A DNA stretch of 64,000 nucleotides from Thiogranum sp963752745 (GCA_963752745.1 CAVWAK010000040.1:1-64000), one strand, 5' to 3'. Positions 51,776 through 61,111 are shown, counted from the stretch's first letter. A program made the numbers and translations. The notes: generated by a model from the sequence alone, not told the origin.

Positions 51776-52559
51776 GGGAGCCGCAACAGTTATCTTGCTG
51801 GCGCTGTCGGCGGAACTGCCGGCAGCCAGCAATGCTGATCTCGAAGCGCGGATTCAGCAGCTCGAGCGCAAGCTGGATAGCCGCAGCCTGGTAAATATGC
51901 ACGAGCAAGTCACCGCCCTGCAGCGCGAAGTTCAGCAGTTGCGCGGCGATATCGAGGTGCAGACACATACACTGGAAAGCCTGCAAAAGCGCCAGCGCGA
52001 TCTTTATCTGGATATTGATCGTCGCTTGCACCGTATAGAAGCTGGAGGTGTGGAAACGCAGTCCCAGTTGCCGGGCGCAGCTGGAGTATCGGGTGTGCCT
52101 GCTACTGGGGCAGCTGCTGTTCCAGCTGCGAAGGTTGCCGAGACAAAAAAGGCGGCAGCGACGCTCAACCCTGCAGAGCAGCGCAAGGCCTATGACCAGG
52201 CGCTGGAGTTGCTGAAAGAAGGTCGCTACACCGACGCGTCCAGCGCTTTCCAGGCGTTTTTGAAGACCTACCCGGGCAGCAGCTATGCTGATAACGCCCA
52301 GTACTGGCTTGGAGAAGTGTATTACGTGACGCGCAAGTTCAAGCCGGCATTAATCGAGTTTGAAAAGGTGTTAACGCAATATCCTGCCAGTACCAAGGCC
52401 GGTGACGCCAGGTTGAAAATGGGATATATCTACTACGAACAAAATAGCTGGGCGGAAGCGCGTGAAATATTGGGGAAGGTTGTAAAGGATTCTCCGGGCA
52501 GCACCAGCGCACGGCTGGCGCAGGAGCGCATTGACCGTATGCAGAAGGAAGGGCACTAG
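51762..52559 (+). CDS. cpoB: CpoB (YbgF), cell division coordinator
   Basis: A 265-residue periplasmic protein. The ATG at 51762 gives a signal peptide ending LPAAS; a GTG at 51747 is an alternative. After it come a coiled-coil trimerisation stretch (LEARIQQLERKLDSRSLV and LQREVQQLRGDIEVQTHTL), an Ala/Pro linker, and three TPR repeats (AYDQALELLKEGRYTDAS, NAQYWLGEVYYVTRKFKPA, GDARLKMGYIYYEQNSWAEA). CpoB links TolA with PBP1B and LpoB to coordinate wall synthesis with outer-membrane constriction. Confidence 0.92.
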   Translation: MWVTRGAATVILLALSAELPAASNADLEARIQQLERKLDSRSLVNMHEQVTALQREVQQLRGDIEVQTHTLESLQKRQRDLYLDIDRRLHRIEAGGVETQSQLPGAAGVSGVPATGAAAVPAAKVAETKKAAATLNPAEQRKAYDQALELLKEGRYTDASSAFQAFLKTYPGSSYADNAQYWLGEVYYVTRKFKPALIEFEKVLTQYPASTKAGDARLKMGYIYYEQNSWAEAREILGKVVKDSPGSTSARLAQERIDRMQKEGH

Positions 52560-52738
52560 CAGGCTGTTAAAACCGCTCTCGCGGCAAGATCTGACGTTAT
52601 CACGCTAAGGGTGAGTTGGTCGGCAAGCGTTTCCGGGGCTGCCGGCCAATTTATGCGTAGCCCATCTGCTGTGAGCGGCATCAATTCCCCATTCGTCTGA
52701 GTGACACTCAGCGTCAGCCGGGTGCTAACATACGCCTT

Positions 52739-53410
52739 ATGAACACGGTTATACATCAGGCCACGGTGCCAGAGCGCCTGCGAATCACCGAGACATTTCT
52801 CTCCCTGCAAGGTGAATCCACCACTGTTGGGTTACCCACAGTTTTCGTGCGACTGACAGGTTGTCCGTTGCGTTGCCAGTACTGTGATACGGAATATGCT
52901 TTTCGCGGTGGCGAATACCTGGAGTTGCCTGTGCTGTTGAACAGGATCGCTTCCTACCAGGTGCGCCACGTCACTGTGACCGGTGGCGAGCCGCTCGCAC
53001 AACCGGCCTGCCTGCAATTTCTTGAACAGCTCTGTGATGCCGGTTATCTGGTGTCGCTAGAAACCAGCGGTGCGCTCGATGTCAGTCAGGTCGATGGGCG
53101 TGTTACCAAGGTGCTTGATCTCAAGACGCCTGGTTCGGACGAGGTCGAGCGTAACCGGTTTGAAAATCTCGATTACCTGGCGCCGCGTGACCAGGTCAAG
53201 TTTGTCATCTGCGACCGCATTGATTATGACTGGGCCTGTGGAGTGATAGACGAGTACCGCCTTCAGGGGCGCTGCGAATTGTTGTTTTCACCGAGTTATC
53301 AGCAGCAGGACGCAGCCGAATTGGCTGAATGGATTCTGGGCGACCGCTTGCCGGTGCGTTTCCAGATGCAATTGCACAAGATCTTGTGGGGCAATGAGCC
53401 AGGACGTTGA
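52739..53410 (+). CDS. queE: 7-carboxy-7-deazaguanine synthase
   Basis: A 223-residue radical SAM enzyme in queuosine synthesis that converts carboxytetrahydropterin to 7-carboxy-7-deazaguanine. The cluster cysteines Cys42, Cys46 and Cys49 are in LTGCPLRCQYCDT, and the SAM-site TVTGGEPLAQP follows. Start at ATG 52739. It lies after cpoB, the widespread tol-pal-queE-queC order, and its stop overlaps queC. Confidence 0.94.
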   Translation: MNTVIHQATVPERLRITETFLSLQGESTTVGLPTVFVRLTGCPLRCQYCDTEYAFRGGEYLELPVLLNRIASYQVRHVTVTGGEPLAQPACLQFLEQLCDAGYLVSLETSGALDVSQVDGRVTKVLDLKTPGSDEVERNRFENLDYLAPRDQVKFVICDRIDYDWACGVIDEYRLQGRCELLFSPSYQQQDAAELAEWILGDRLPVRFQMQLHKILWGNEPGR

Positions 53411-54083
53411 GCGCAAGGCCGTGGTGCTGCTCTCCGGTGGTCTGGATTCGGCCACCGTACTGGCGCTGGCCCGGCAGCAGGGTTATGCCTGTTATGCCAT
53501 GAGTCTCGACTACGGCCAACGGCATTCGGCCGAGCTGGTGGCTGCCCGCCGGGTGGCTGAGATGCAGGGAGTTGTGGAGCACAAGGTGATGCCGATGGAT
53601 CTGACCCTGATCGGCGGTTCGGCGCTGACCGATAGCCGTATCGAGGTGCCTGATCAACCCGGTGACGGCATACCGGTTACCTATGTGCCGGCCCGCAATA
53701 CGATTTTTTTGTCTCTGGCGCTGGGTTGGGCAGAAGTGCTGGGTGCCTGGGACCTGTTTATCGGCGTGAACGCAGTAGACTACTCCGGGTATCCCGATTG
53801 CCGGCCGGAATACATCCAGGCATTTCAGCGTCTAAGCCAACTAGCCACCCGTGCGGGTGTTGAAGGCGGCAAGTTTCAGGTACACACTCCGCTTATAGAT
53901 ATGAGTAAGGCCGGGATCATTCAGGCCGGCACCCGGTTGGGTGTGGATTACGCGTTGACGGTATCCTGCTATGCGGCCGATGAGGCGGGACGTGCCTGTG
54001 GACGTTGCGATTCCTGCCGTTTGCGCGCCGCCGGTTTCGCAGCAGCCGGGGTCGATGATCCCACCCACTACCAGCATGACTGA
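53394..54083 (+). CDS. queC: 7-cyano-7-deazaguanine synthase
   Basis: A 229-residue ATP-dependent enzyme that turns 7-carboxy-7-deazaguanine into preQ0. The PP-loop is LLSGGLDSATVLAL at residue 12. The zinc-binding cysteines are in SCYAADEAGRACGRCDSCRL. It overlaps queE by 17 bases and is complete. Confidence 0.95.
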   Translation: MSQDVERKAVVLLSGGLDSATVLALARQQGYACYAMSLDYGQRHSAELVAARRVAEMQGVVEHKVMPMDLTLIGGSALTDSRIEVPDQPGDGIPVTYVPARNTIFLSLALGWAEVLGAWDLFIGVNAVDYSGYPDCRPEYIQAFQRLSQLATRAGVEGGKFQVHTPLIDMSKAGIIQAGTRLGVDYALTVSCYAADEAGRACGRCDSCRLRAAGFAAAGVDDPTHYQHD

Positions 54084-54104
54084 TTGCAGTAAGAGGACCC
54101 ATTT

Positions 54105-55370
54105 ATGACGTTTGACAGCTTTATTTCCGCGCAGTCTTTTTTTCTCTGGACTGTTTTTATTATTGCGCTACTGATGGGCGCTATCGTCAATAAAACCAAT
54201 TTTTGCACCATGGGTGCCGTGTCCGACTGGGTCAATATAGGCGACACGGGGCGGTTTCGCGCCTGGTTGTTTGCCATTGCGATTGCTCTGCTGGGTGTGA
54301 CGGTGCTTGAGGCGGCCGGGGTGGTGAATGTCACCAGCGCATTTCCACCCTATCGTGGCCCCCAGTTGATCTGGGCTGAAAATCTGCTGGGCGGCATCCT
54401 GTTCGGTATCGGTATGACGCTGGCCAGTGGCTGCGGCAACAAGTGCCTGGTGCGTATTGGTGGCGGTAATCTCAAGTCGATCATGGTATTTGCAGTGATT
54501 GCGGTGATTGCCTACTTCATGATTAATCCTTTCCCCGGCTCGGACCAAACGCTGTTTACCGTACTGTTCTATGACTGGATTCGGCCACTTGCCATCGACA
54601 CGGGTACCGGCCAGGATCTGGGTGCGCTGGTTGCCGGTAGCGAAAAGGCGGCGACTGCGCGGACGATTATCGGTGGCATACTGGGCTTTGTATTGCTGGT
54701 AATAGTGTTCAGCTCACGTGATTTCCGGGGCAGTTTTGATAACGTGCTCGGTGGTCTGGCAGTGGGTCTGGCGGTACTGGCTGCCTGGTACGTAACCAGC
54801 AATGTGCAGCTGGATATCGATGGCGAAAATTACACGCTACAGGCTTATGCCCAGCAATGGGATTTTCTTGCCGAGTCGGACGAGGGCAAGCCTGCCGACA
54901 CGCGACCGCTGGCCGCGCAATCCTTTACCTTTATCAACCCCATGGGACAGACGGCTGGCTATTCAGCGTCCGGATTCAGTTCGGCTTACCTGACCTTTGG
55001 CGTGATGGCGGTTGCCGGCGTTATTCTCGGGTCACTGCTATGGTCGCTGCTGAGTCGCAGCTTCCGCTTTGAATGGTTTGCCTCCTTCAGGGATTTTTTC
55101 AGCCACTTTATCGGTGCCATCCTGATGGGTTTCGGTGGTGTGCTGGCGCTGGGTTGTACCATCGGTCAGGGAATTACCGGTATTTCCACCCTGGCGCTTG
55201 GGTCGTTCATTGCCTTTGGGGGGATTGTTCTTGGTAGTGCGCTGACCATGAAAATCCAGTATTACAAAATGGTGTACGAGGCCGACGCCAGCTTTATTGC
55301 GGCACTGATTACCGCGCTGGTCGACATGCACCTGCTTCCCAAGGCGATGCGACGTCTCGAAGCCGTGTGA
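54105..55370 (+). CDS. YeeE/YedE-family (TsuA-like) sulfur-compound transporter
   Basis: A 421-residue membrane protein with about ten hydrophobic segments, formed of two related halves. Key cysteine motifs are KTNFCTMGAVSDW near residue 30, MTLASGCGNKCLVRIGGGN near 108, and LALGCTIGQGITGIS near 350. In TsuA/YeeE from Spirochaeta thermophila and E. coli such cysteines pass thiosulfate through the membrane. With the sox cluster 1.5 kb away, thiosulfate or another sulfur anion is the likely cargo. It follows queC by 21 bases and is followed by a hairpin. Confidence 0.85.
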   Translation: MTFDSFISAQSFFLWTVFIIALLMGAIVNKTNFCTMGAVSDWVNIGDTGRFRAWLFAIAIALLGVTVLEAAGVVNVTSAFPPYRGPQLIWAENLLGGILFGIGMTLASGCGNKCLVRIGGGNLKSIMVFAVIAVIAYFMINPFPGSDQTLFTVLFYDWIRPLAIDTGTGQDLGALVAGSEKAATARTIIGGILGFVLLVIVFSSRDFRGSFDNVLGGLAVGLAVLAAWYVTSNVQLDIDGENYTLQAYAQQWDFLAESDEGKPADTRPLAAQSFTFINPMGQTAGYSASGFSSAYLTFGVMAVAGVILGSLLWSLLSRSFRFEWFASFRDFFSHFIGAILMGFGGVLALGCTIGQGITGISTLALGSFIAFGGIVLGSALTMKIQYYKMVYEADASFIAALITALVDMHLLPKAMRRLEAV

Positions 55371-55380
55371 CAGGCTTTAT

Positions 55381-55420
55381 ACAGGCAGGCGGGGGACCGT
55401 CTGGTTCCCCGCCTGCCTGT
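55381..55420 (+). terminator. Hairpin after the YeeE/YedE gene
   Basis: ACAGGCAGGCGGGG and CCCCGCCTGCCTGT form a 14-pair stem across a 12-base loop, 10 bases after the stop. It lacks a T-tract, so it may stop transcription weakly or protect the 3' end. Confidence 0.6.
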
Positions 55421-55470
55421 CGAAGGCTTGTCATTTTCGGCGGGTTCGGTATCATGCCCCGCTTCTTCAC

Positions 55471-55546
55471 GGGTCGTTAGCTCAGTTGGTAGAGCAGTTG
55501 GCTTTTAACCAATTGGTCGTAGGTTCGAATCCTACACGACCCACCA
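55471..55546 (+). tRNA. tRNA-Lys (UUU)
   Basis: A 76-base cloverleaf including the encoded CCA. The acceptor arms are GGGTCGT and ACGACCC. The D arm contains AGCTCAGTTGGTAGAGC, the anticodon loop is CTTTTAA with anticodon TTT at 55504-55506, and the T arm has GTAGGTTCGAATCCTAC. No attachment site or integrase lies beside it. Confidence 0.97.
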
Positions 55547-55656
55547 TTATTCAAAGGGTTATGGGTTTGTAAATCACCCATTATCTCTGCCAGGCATGTG
55601 CCACGGTGAGGCTGTGCAGCAAAATCCTGCTGATCGGTTCCTGGCGAAATTTTCGC

Positions 55657-56697
55657 TTATTCTTGCTTGCTGCCGGCGTGGTCCTGTTCGCGGAACTCTG
55701 CCGGGGCCATACCAGTCCAGCGGCGGAAGGCGCGGGTGAAATTGCTGGGTTCTGAGAACCCCAGCAGGTAGGTTATTTCACCTATTGGCCGGTGTGTCTC
55801 ACGGATATAGTGCAGCGCCAGTTCCCGACGTGTGTCCTCTAGTAATCCCTTGAAATTGGTGCCTTCCTCTTTCAGCCTGCGCTGCAGGCTGCGCAGGCTC
55901 AGGTTGAGCGTACCGGCGATGTTGCTCTGCTGTGGTGTTCCGTCCGGCAATAATTCGATGATGCGGGAGCGGACCTGCATGGCAGTGCCGTCGCGGTCAT
56001 AGCGCGCCAGATAGTCGATTACAGCCTGGTCATTGATGCGCGCCAGTTCCGGGCTCGGGGTCGGCAGGGGGTTGTCGAGCTCATGGGCACTAAATCGCAG
56101 GCGGTTGGTCTTGGCGCTGTAGTAGATCGGTGCCTTGAACAGGGCATCAAAGGATTCATGGCAGTCGGGTTTGGGACGTTGCAGGTAGACGACTTCCGGG
56201 TTAAGTGACTGACCGGCCGTGATTCGACACATGCGCAGGAATGAGGCCATGCCCATATCGCCGGCAGCATGTACGAAGTTCGGCCACTTTTCCGGGCCGG
56301 TTATGACCAGGTCAACCGACTGATCGATGTCAATCAGGCGAACTTCGATCACAGCATTCACAAAACGCGAGAAGCGCACCAGACGGTTCAGCCCGTCACG
56401 CAGGGTGTCGCTGGCCAGCCAGGCAAACCCCAGCCCCTGCAGCACGCTGGGTTGGGTGTATTCAGCCAGTTTCAGTCCAAAGCACTCGTCACCGGTTGCC
56501 TCTACAGCGAGGCGCCAGAGCGTCTGCAGGCGAGTTGTTTGAAAGCGTTTGTCGGGACGCGATGCTTCCTTAATATCAATCCCTGCCTCTTCAAACAGTG
56601 GCAATGGATCGATCTGGTAATCGCGCAGGCCTTGCGCAATCAATGCGGCGACACCGGACAGTGTCGTGATCCGTTCGAGATTGAGATGTTCCGCCAT
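55657..56697 (-). CDS. AraC-family transcriptional regulator
   Basis: A 346-residue regulator with an N-terminal arabinose-binding-like (OruR/ArgR-type) domain (residues about 20-200, GVAALIAQGLRDYQIDPLPL) and a C-terminal double helix-turn-helix: LNLSLRSLQRRLKEEGTNF and ITYLLGFSEPSNFTRAFRRW. It lies on the same strand as soxB, 174 bases downstream of it. Control of the sox genes is an attractive but untested idea; the effector is unknown. Confidence 0.85.
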   Translation of the reverse strand: MAEHLNLERITTLSGVAALIAQGLRDYQIDPLPLFEEAGIDIKEASRPDKRFQTTRLQTLWRLAVEATGDECFGLKLAEYTQPSVLQGLGFAWLASDTLRDGLNRLVRFSRFVNAVIEVRLIDIDQSVDLVITGPEKWPNFVHAAGDMGMASFLRMCRITAGQSLNPEVVYLQRPKPDCHESFDALFKAPIYYSAKTNRLRFSAHELDNPLPTPSPELARINDQAVIDYLARYDRDGTAMQVRSRIIELLPDGTPQQSNIAGTLNLSLRSLQRRLKEEGTNFKGLLEDTRRELALHYIRETHRPIGEITYLLGFSEPSNFTRAFRRWTGMAPAEFREQDHAGSKQE

Positions 56698-56871
56698 GCC
56701 GCCTCGCGTTCCCGGTTAACGGTAACGATACTAGCAGGCTTTGTATCTGCTTACAGCAGACGCATCGGGTATTGCAGGTTGTAGTATGCTGTTGTGGCCG
56801 TGCGCCGGTGTTTGAAGGGTGACGCGCTTCACCCGGCCAGGTGCCGGCGAAGCGCGTCTGTGTGGGTTTGA

Positions 56872-58620
56872 CTAGTTGGAAAGGCCCGGGTTGCCCGCAA
56901 CGCCTTTGAGCACGGGTTCGTTGAGCGCAATCTTGCTGATGGTTTTCTTGTCGCGCAGATACTCGGCAACCACATCCCAGACCGGGGTACCATCCAGTTT
57001 CTGTGCGACACTGGCCCAGCCAGCAACCGCATATTCCTTGTCGGCACTCAGCGGCTTGCCGTCCAGCTCCATATCGTTGATACGCGAGCCGATGCTGGCG
57101 TTCGGATCGATGCTGTATTTGAGGCCGCCAACTCGCACCATGTCACCGCCTTGCTGATAGTAGGGGTCTTTATTGAACAGGTTGTCGGCAACGTCTTCGA
57201 GAATTTCCTTGATGCGTGTGCCAGTCAGGTTGTTCAGGGTGACTGAGGGATAGGTGATGGCTGTCTGGGTCATGACATGGTCGAAGGTGATGGCCTCCCC
57301 TGGCATGACGCTGACGCCCCAGCGGAAGCCGGGGGAGAAAGCGATTTCGGCGCCCTGGACATCCATCAGTGCGTCACAGATGAGCTGGTCAAACGTTCCG
57401 TTGAAGTTGCCGCGACGGTAGAGCAGTTCGTCGGTAACGGCCAGCTCTTCGTTAAGCTTATCCTTGTAGGGTGCGCGTACCTTGTCGATATAGGTGGCCA
57501 TTTCGGTATCGGCTTCGAGCAGGTTGGAGAATACTGGCAGCAGGTGGTAGCGGTAGTCGCGGATCTTGCCATCGCGGACGTCGAAGTCGAGCACGCTGAG
57601 GAATTTGCTGTTGGAACCGGCGTTGGTGACCAGCGTAACGCCATTGGCGTTTTTGACTTCCACCGGACGCGGTACGGCGTCATGAGTATGGCCGCCCATA
57701 ATGGCATCAATGCCGGTGACACGAGATGCCATCTTGAGATCAACGTCCATACCATTGTGCGACAGAACAATGACCACTTGTGCGCCTTCGCCACGCGCCT
57801 TGTCTACCATTTCCTGCATGCGATCTTCGCGTATGCCGAAGCTCCAGTCGGGTACCATGAAGCGTGGGTTGGCGATCGGCGTATACGGGAATGCCTGGCC
57901 AATAATAGCCGTTGGTACGCCATTGATCTCCCTGATGACGTAGGGCTTGAAGACCTGTTCACCCCACTCATTGTCGATTATGTTCTGGGCCACAAAATCG
58001 ATGCTGTCCTTGAAATCGTTGTTAATGATTTCCGTAACGCGGTCAGCGCCGAAGGTCATTTCCCAGTGCGCGGTCATAACGTCCACGCCAAGCATCTTCT
58101 GGGCATCGACCATGTCCTGAGCGTCGGTCCAGTACGAGGTGCCGGAACCCTGCCAGGTATCGCCGCCATCAAGCAGCAGCGAGCCCGGGCGCTGAGCGCG
58201 GACGGTCTTGATCAGTGTCGACAGGTGAGCAAAGCCACCAACCTTGCCGAGCTGATTTGCCGCGTCGACAAAGTTCAAATAGGTGAACGCATGCGCCTCG
58301 GGAGAGCCGGGCAATATGCCATAGTGTTTCAGAAAGGCGTCGCCTACCAGGTGCGGAGGATTGCCTTTCATGGGGCCTACGCCCAGATTGATGCTCGGCT
58401 CGCGAAAGTAGATGGGCAACAGTTGCGCATGGCAGTCGGTATAGTGCATGAGCGAAACGTTGCCAAAGGCTGGAATCTCGTAGGGTGTACCGGGGCTGGA
58501 GGCTGGTTTGACTCCGTTGTGAGAGGCAGCGGGTTTGTCGCTTTCGCAGGCGCTGAGGGACATCCCTGAGGCGCTAGCGACAGCTAGCATCTGAAGAAAT
58601 TCGCGGCGGCTGATGTTCAT
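56872..58620 (-). CDS. soxB: SoxB thiosulfohydrolase
   Basis: A 582-residue periplasmic dimanganese hydrolase that releases sulfate from cysteine-bound thiosulfate on SoxYZ. It has a Tat signal (SRREFLQMLAVASASG), a cysteine at the end of the signal (SLSAC), metallophosphatase motifs LMHYTDCHAQLLPIYF, LLLDGGDTWQGSGT and IMGGHTHDAVP, and a C-terminal 5'-nucleotidase domain. It is in a separate transcript from soxXYZA, with a terminator between soxA and it. Confidence 0.96.
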   Translation of the reverse strand: MNISRREFLQMLAVASASGMSLSACESDKPAASHNGVKPASSPGTPYEIPAFGNVSLMHYTDCHAQLLPIYFREPSINLGVGPMKGNPPHLVGDAFLKHYGILPGSPEAHAFTYLNFVDAANQLGKVGGFAHLSTLIKTVRAQRPGSLLLDGGDTWQGSGTSYWTDAQDMVDAQKMLGVDVMTAHWEMTFGADRVTEIINNDFKDSIDFVAQNIIDNEWGEQVFKPYVIREINGVPTAIIGQAFPYTPIANPRFMVPDWSFGIREDRMQEMVDKARGEGAQVVIVLSHNGMDVDLKMASRVTGIDAIMGGHTHDAVPRPVEVKNANGVTLVTNAGSNSKFLSVLDFDVRDGKIRDYRYHLLPVFSNLLEADTEMATYIDKVRAPYKDKLNEELAVTDELLYRRGNFNGTFDQLICDALMDVQGAEIAFSPGFRWGVSVMPGEAITFDHVMTQTAITYPSVTLNNLTGTRIKEILEDVADNLFNKDPYYQQGGDMVRVGGLKYSIDPNASIGSRINDMELDGKPLSADKEYAVAGWASVAQKLDGTPVWDVVAEYLRDKKTISKIALNEPVLKGVAGNPGLSN

Positions 58621-58708
58621 GCTGTATTCCTTGCTGAAAATGTGATTTAAGGCGAAGCAGATTGTCTAAATAGACGTCTTGCAGACGCCAATATTCCGGG
58701 CTGGTAAT

Positions 58709-58739
58709 CAAAAAAGCCCGGCCAATTGACCGGGCTTTT
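58709..58739 (-). terminator. Terminator between soxA and soxB
   Basis: AAGCCCGG, a short loop and CCGGGCTT are followed on the minus strand by T6, 18 bases beyond the soxA stop. It should end soxXYZA transcription, so soxB needs its own promoter or readthrough. Confidence 0.88.
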
Positions 58740-58756
58740 CGCTTAAGCGCTGCTCT

Positions 58757-59593
58757 TTATTTGCGAGCACCTGGTCCATTGAGATCCAGACCATTGCTGA
58801 CAAAGGTATGGAAGTACTCAAGGGTGTTGTACTCGTCTTGCTGAGGCTTGTAAGGCTTGGCCCGCACCTGCTTGTTGCAGCCACCGTAACGGCGCTGAAG
58901 GGTGCCCAGGCCGCCCCACTTGGAACGATAGACAGGGAAGTGAGTGGTCTGACCTAATGCCGGGCTGAGCAGGTCAGCGCGGACACGGTTGCCAGCGTTG
59001 AACTGATGACAATCGGCGCAGGACATGTTTAGCTGGCCACGCTTCGAGTAGAAGTGTGCCTTACCCTGATTGTAGGCTGCCATGGCGCCGTCATCCGCAG
59101 GAACCTTCACGTTGGTTTTATTGCCACGCGAAGTGTAGGCCATGTATGCCGAGATATCAGCAACCGGACCTTTTTGCCATTTCAGTGGCTTCTCGCCGTT
59201 GGCTTCGCGGCAGGCATTGATAGTGCCTTCCAGTGTAACCACTTTGCCGGTATTGGTATCGAAGTAAGGATAATCCTGCTTGACACCGATGCCGCCATTG
59301 CGGAAGCAGCTGGCATAGGTTTTGCCGTTTTTGAACGGTTTGTTAAACAGGCTCTTGCCTTTGTCAATGTTGAGTTCATAGGGCGGGAACTCCTCGATGG
59401 ATTCCCACTGTTCGCGGGATGCAGCATCGATGGAATACACGCCATTTACAAAATCGTTAAACGGTACATCGGGAAAACGATCTGCAAAATACGCACGGAA
59501 CTCGACCAGGTCTTGCTGGGGTCCCGCCTGGACGGCGAGGGATGCAGCAGCTGTCAGGCCAAGTGTCGCAATAATGGTTAGCAATTTTTTCAT
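58757..59593 (-). CDS. soxA: SoxA cytochrome c, monohaem type
   Basis: A 278-residue periplasmic cytochrome of SoxAX, which links thiosulfate to the cysteine on SoxYZ. The Sec signal is MKKLLTIIATLGLTAAASLA. There is one CXXCH haem site (CADCH, residues 192-196) and the active cysteine Cys239 in RRYGGCNKQVRA. Cys96 (ASCFRNGG) and Cys128 (TINACRE) sit where a second haem site occurs in dihaem SoxA and more likely form a disulfide. It is the last gene of soxXYZA. Confidence 0.94.
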   Translation of the reverse strand: MKKLLTIIATLGLTAAASLAVQAGPQQDLVEFRAYFADRFPDVPFNDFVNGVYSIDAASREQWESIEEFPPYELNIDKGKSLFNKPFKNGKTYASCFRNGGIGVKQDYPYFDTNTGKVVTLEGTINACREANGEKPLKWQKGPVADISAYMAYTSRGNKTNVKVPADDGAMAAYNQGKAHFYSKRGQLNMSCADCHQFNAGNRVRADLLSPALGQTTHFPVYRSKWGGLGTLQRRYGGCNKQVRAKPYKPQQDEYNTLEYFHTFVSNGLDLNGPGARK

Positions 59594-59646
59594 GGATTCT
59601 CCACCTCCGGTTCTGGGTGTTGTCCGGGTTATCTGATCAATTGTGA

Positions 59647-59958
59647 TCAGCTGACTTTTGTTTCTGTTGAGTCACTTTCACCCTTGTTATCGACCCAGCT
59701 GATTTTCAGAGTATCACCGGCCTTGGCGCCGGAAAACTTGAATGACAGATAGGGGTTCTTGGAGACAGCAGCGCCCCACAATGCGGTCATAACCGTTGTG
59801 CCGTTATGTTCGCAAACCACTTCCTGGATGAAGTGTGCGGGGATCAGCTTGCCAGACTTCTTGTCCTTGCGCTGACCGGTTTCCATCGGGTGCTTGACCA
59901 ATGCTTTAACTGTGGTCACGCCGTCGCTCGTTTTCGCTCTAGCTTTAATTGATGCCAT
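59647..59958 (-). CDS. soxZ: SoxZ
   Basis: A 103-residue periplasmic subunit with an immunoglobulin-like fold that pairs with SoxY. Motifs KALVKHPMETGQRKD and LKISWVDNKGE are typical. It has no signal peptide and probably crosses the membrane with SoxY via the Tat system. It is 22 bases after soxY. Confidence 0.95.
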   Translation of the reverse strand: MASIKARAKTSDGVTTVKALVKHPMETGQRKDKKSGKLIPAHFIQEVVCEHNGTTVMTALWGAAVSKNPYLSFKFSGAKAGDTLKISWVDNKGESDSTETKVS

Positions 59959-59980
59959 GTTTCTATCCTCTATCCTTTAT

Positions 59981-60454
59981 TTAGCCGCCGCAGCCGCCGA
60001 TGGTGACCTTAACTTCTTTGCCGGTGCTGTACAGTTTGCCGTCGGCTTTGACTACAGCGATAACGCTGGAGGTCTTGCCCATCTTGATACGGGTTGAGAC
60101 AAAGCCCTCTGCGCCTGCGCCCATGACAAAAGAAGCAGTCAGTGGCGCTGCATTCTTTTCGGCCAAGATGCTGATGGACTCGGCGTTAGCGATGCTGGTT
60201 TCAATAGAAACCGGTACCACGGCACCATTTTCTGCGATATCCGGTGCGCGAATAGTAATCTTGTCCGAACCTTCCAGCGCGTGCGATCCCACCAGGGAAT
60301 CAAGCGCACTGTCTACGGACTTGGCATCGAACGCTTGAGTCGGCCAGGCGGCCATTACCATGCGCGGGGTCAGCAGGCCTGCGCCCACGGCTGCGCCGAC
60401 TGCGCCGGCGGCTACGGATCCTTTCAGGAAGGTTCTGCGTTTCATGTTGGTCAC
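59981..60454 (-). CDS. soxY: SoxY sulfur carrier
   Basis: A 157-residue protein carrying sulfur on the cysteine of its swinging C-terminal arm, here the exact GGCGG with Cys155. A Tat signal is present (KRRTFLKGSVAAGAVG). The start at 60454 or at the second Met (60445) is possible. Intermediates on the cysteine are processed by SoxAX and SoxB. Confidence 0.96.
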   Translation of the reverse strand: MTNMKRRTFLKGSVAAGAVGAAVGAGLLTPRMVMAAWPTQAFDAKSVDSALDSLVGSHALEGSDKITIRAPDIAENGAVVPVSIETSIANAESISILAEKNAAPLTASFVMGAGAEGFVSTRIKMGKTSSVIAVVKADGKLYSTGKEVKVTIGGCGG

Positions 60455-60485
60455 TAGTTCTATCTCCTCTGAATCTACGCACTCT

Positions 60486-60857
60486 TTACAGTGTGTAGAC
60501 GTACTCCACGATTTTATCGATATCGCCTTCGCTCAGTATCTGCTGGCGACCGAAGGGCGGCATAATAGTATTCGGATTGATCTTGGTGGCATCCCAGATC
60601 TGGGCGCGCAGTTTGGCCTTGTCGGGGAAACGCGCCTTCATGGCAATCAATGGCGGCCCGATATTGCCGGGTAGATCGCCCCCTTCCATCTGATGGCAGG
60701 CCAGGCAATTGCCTTTTTTGCGGTCAAATGAAACTGCTTTACCCTGTTCAACAGCTGATGCATCAGCCGCGATGACGGGGTTGGGTAGCAGGGCCAGGCT
60801 ACCGGCAAGTGCCAGTACTGAACCTGCAGTCTTCATGATGCTGGGAAGTGTCCGCAT
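60486..60857 (-). CDS. soxX: SoxX cytochrome c
   Basis: A 123-residue monohaem partner of SoxA. The ATG at 60857 follows AGGAGG by five bases and gives a Sec signal (LPSIMKTAGSVLALAGSLAL). The haem site is CLACH (Cys51, Cys54, His55), with Met99 in NTIMPPFG as the likely second ligand. It is first in the soxXYZA transcript, behind a good sigma-70 promoter. Confidence 0.93.
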   Translation of the reverse strand: MRTLPSIMKTAGSVLALAGSLALLPNPVIAADASAVEQGKAVSFDRKKGNCLACHQMEGGDLPGNIGPPLIAMKARFPDKAKLRAQIWDATKINPNTIMPPFGRQQILSEGDIDKIVEYVYTL

Positions 60858-60942
60858 CAGTTCCTCCTTCAATGCGCTTTCTTTAAGGTGGTGGATATGC
60901 CGGCTGCCCGGCACGCGTCTAAATCCGTCTAGTCAGTCTCAC

Positions 60943-60971
60943 AATATAGTGCGCTGTTTGCCTCGAGTCAA
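60943..60971 (-). promoter_or_regulatory. Sigma-70 promoter of soxXYZA
   Basis: On the minus strand TTGACT (60971-60966) and TATATT (60948-60943) are separated by exactly 17 bases, about 85 bases before the soxX start. Both hexamers are close to consensus. Confidence 0.72.
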
Positions 60972-61111
60972 AACGAATTCTCGTTTTATAACCGGTATTA
61001 AGAAGCTATATAAGCGCTTGTTAACATACGGCTGCGCAGTAAGTCTGAACCAGAAATTAATTGTCTATGCGCGGGACGGGGAAACGCAGCGATTTATTCC
61101 CCGAACCGTGC

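Noticed and set aside
52556..52810. An 84-codon minus-strand frame in the gap between cpoB and queE
   Set aside because: It overlaps the queE start and has no recognisable family; the gap may simply be the queE leader. Kept only as a weak possibility.
55471..55546. tRNA-Lys as an integration site of a genomic island
   Set aside because: No integrase, no second copy of the tRNA 3' end was noticed, and the flanking genes look like core genes of a sulfur oxidiser.
57277..58569. A 430-codon open frame on the plus strand opposite soxB
   Set aside because: It lies wholly antisense to soxB, has no family-like motifs and arises from the codon bias of the real gene.
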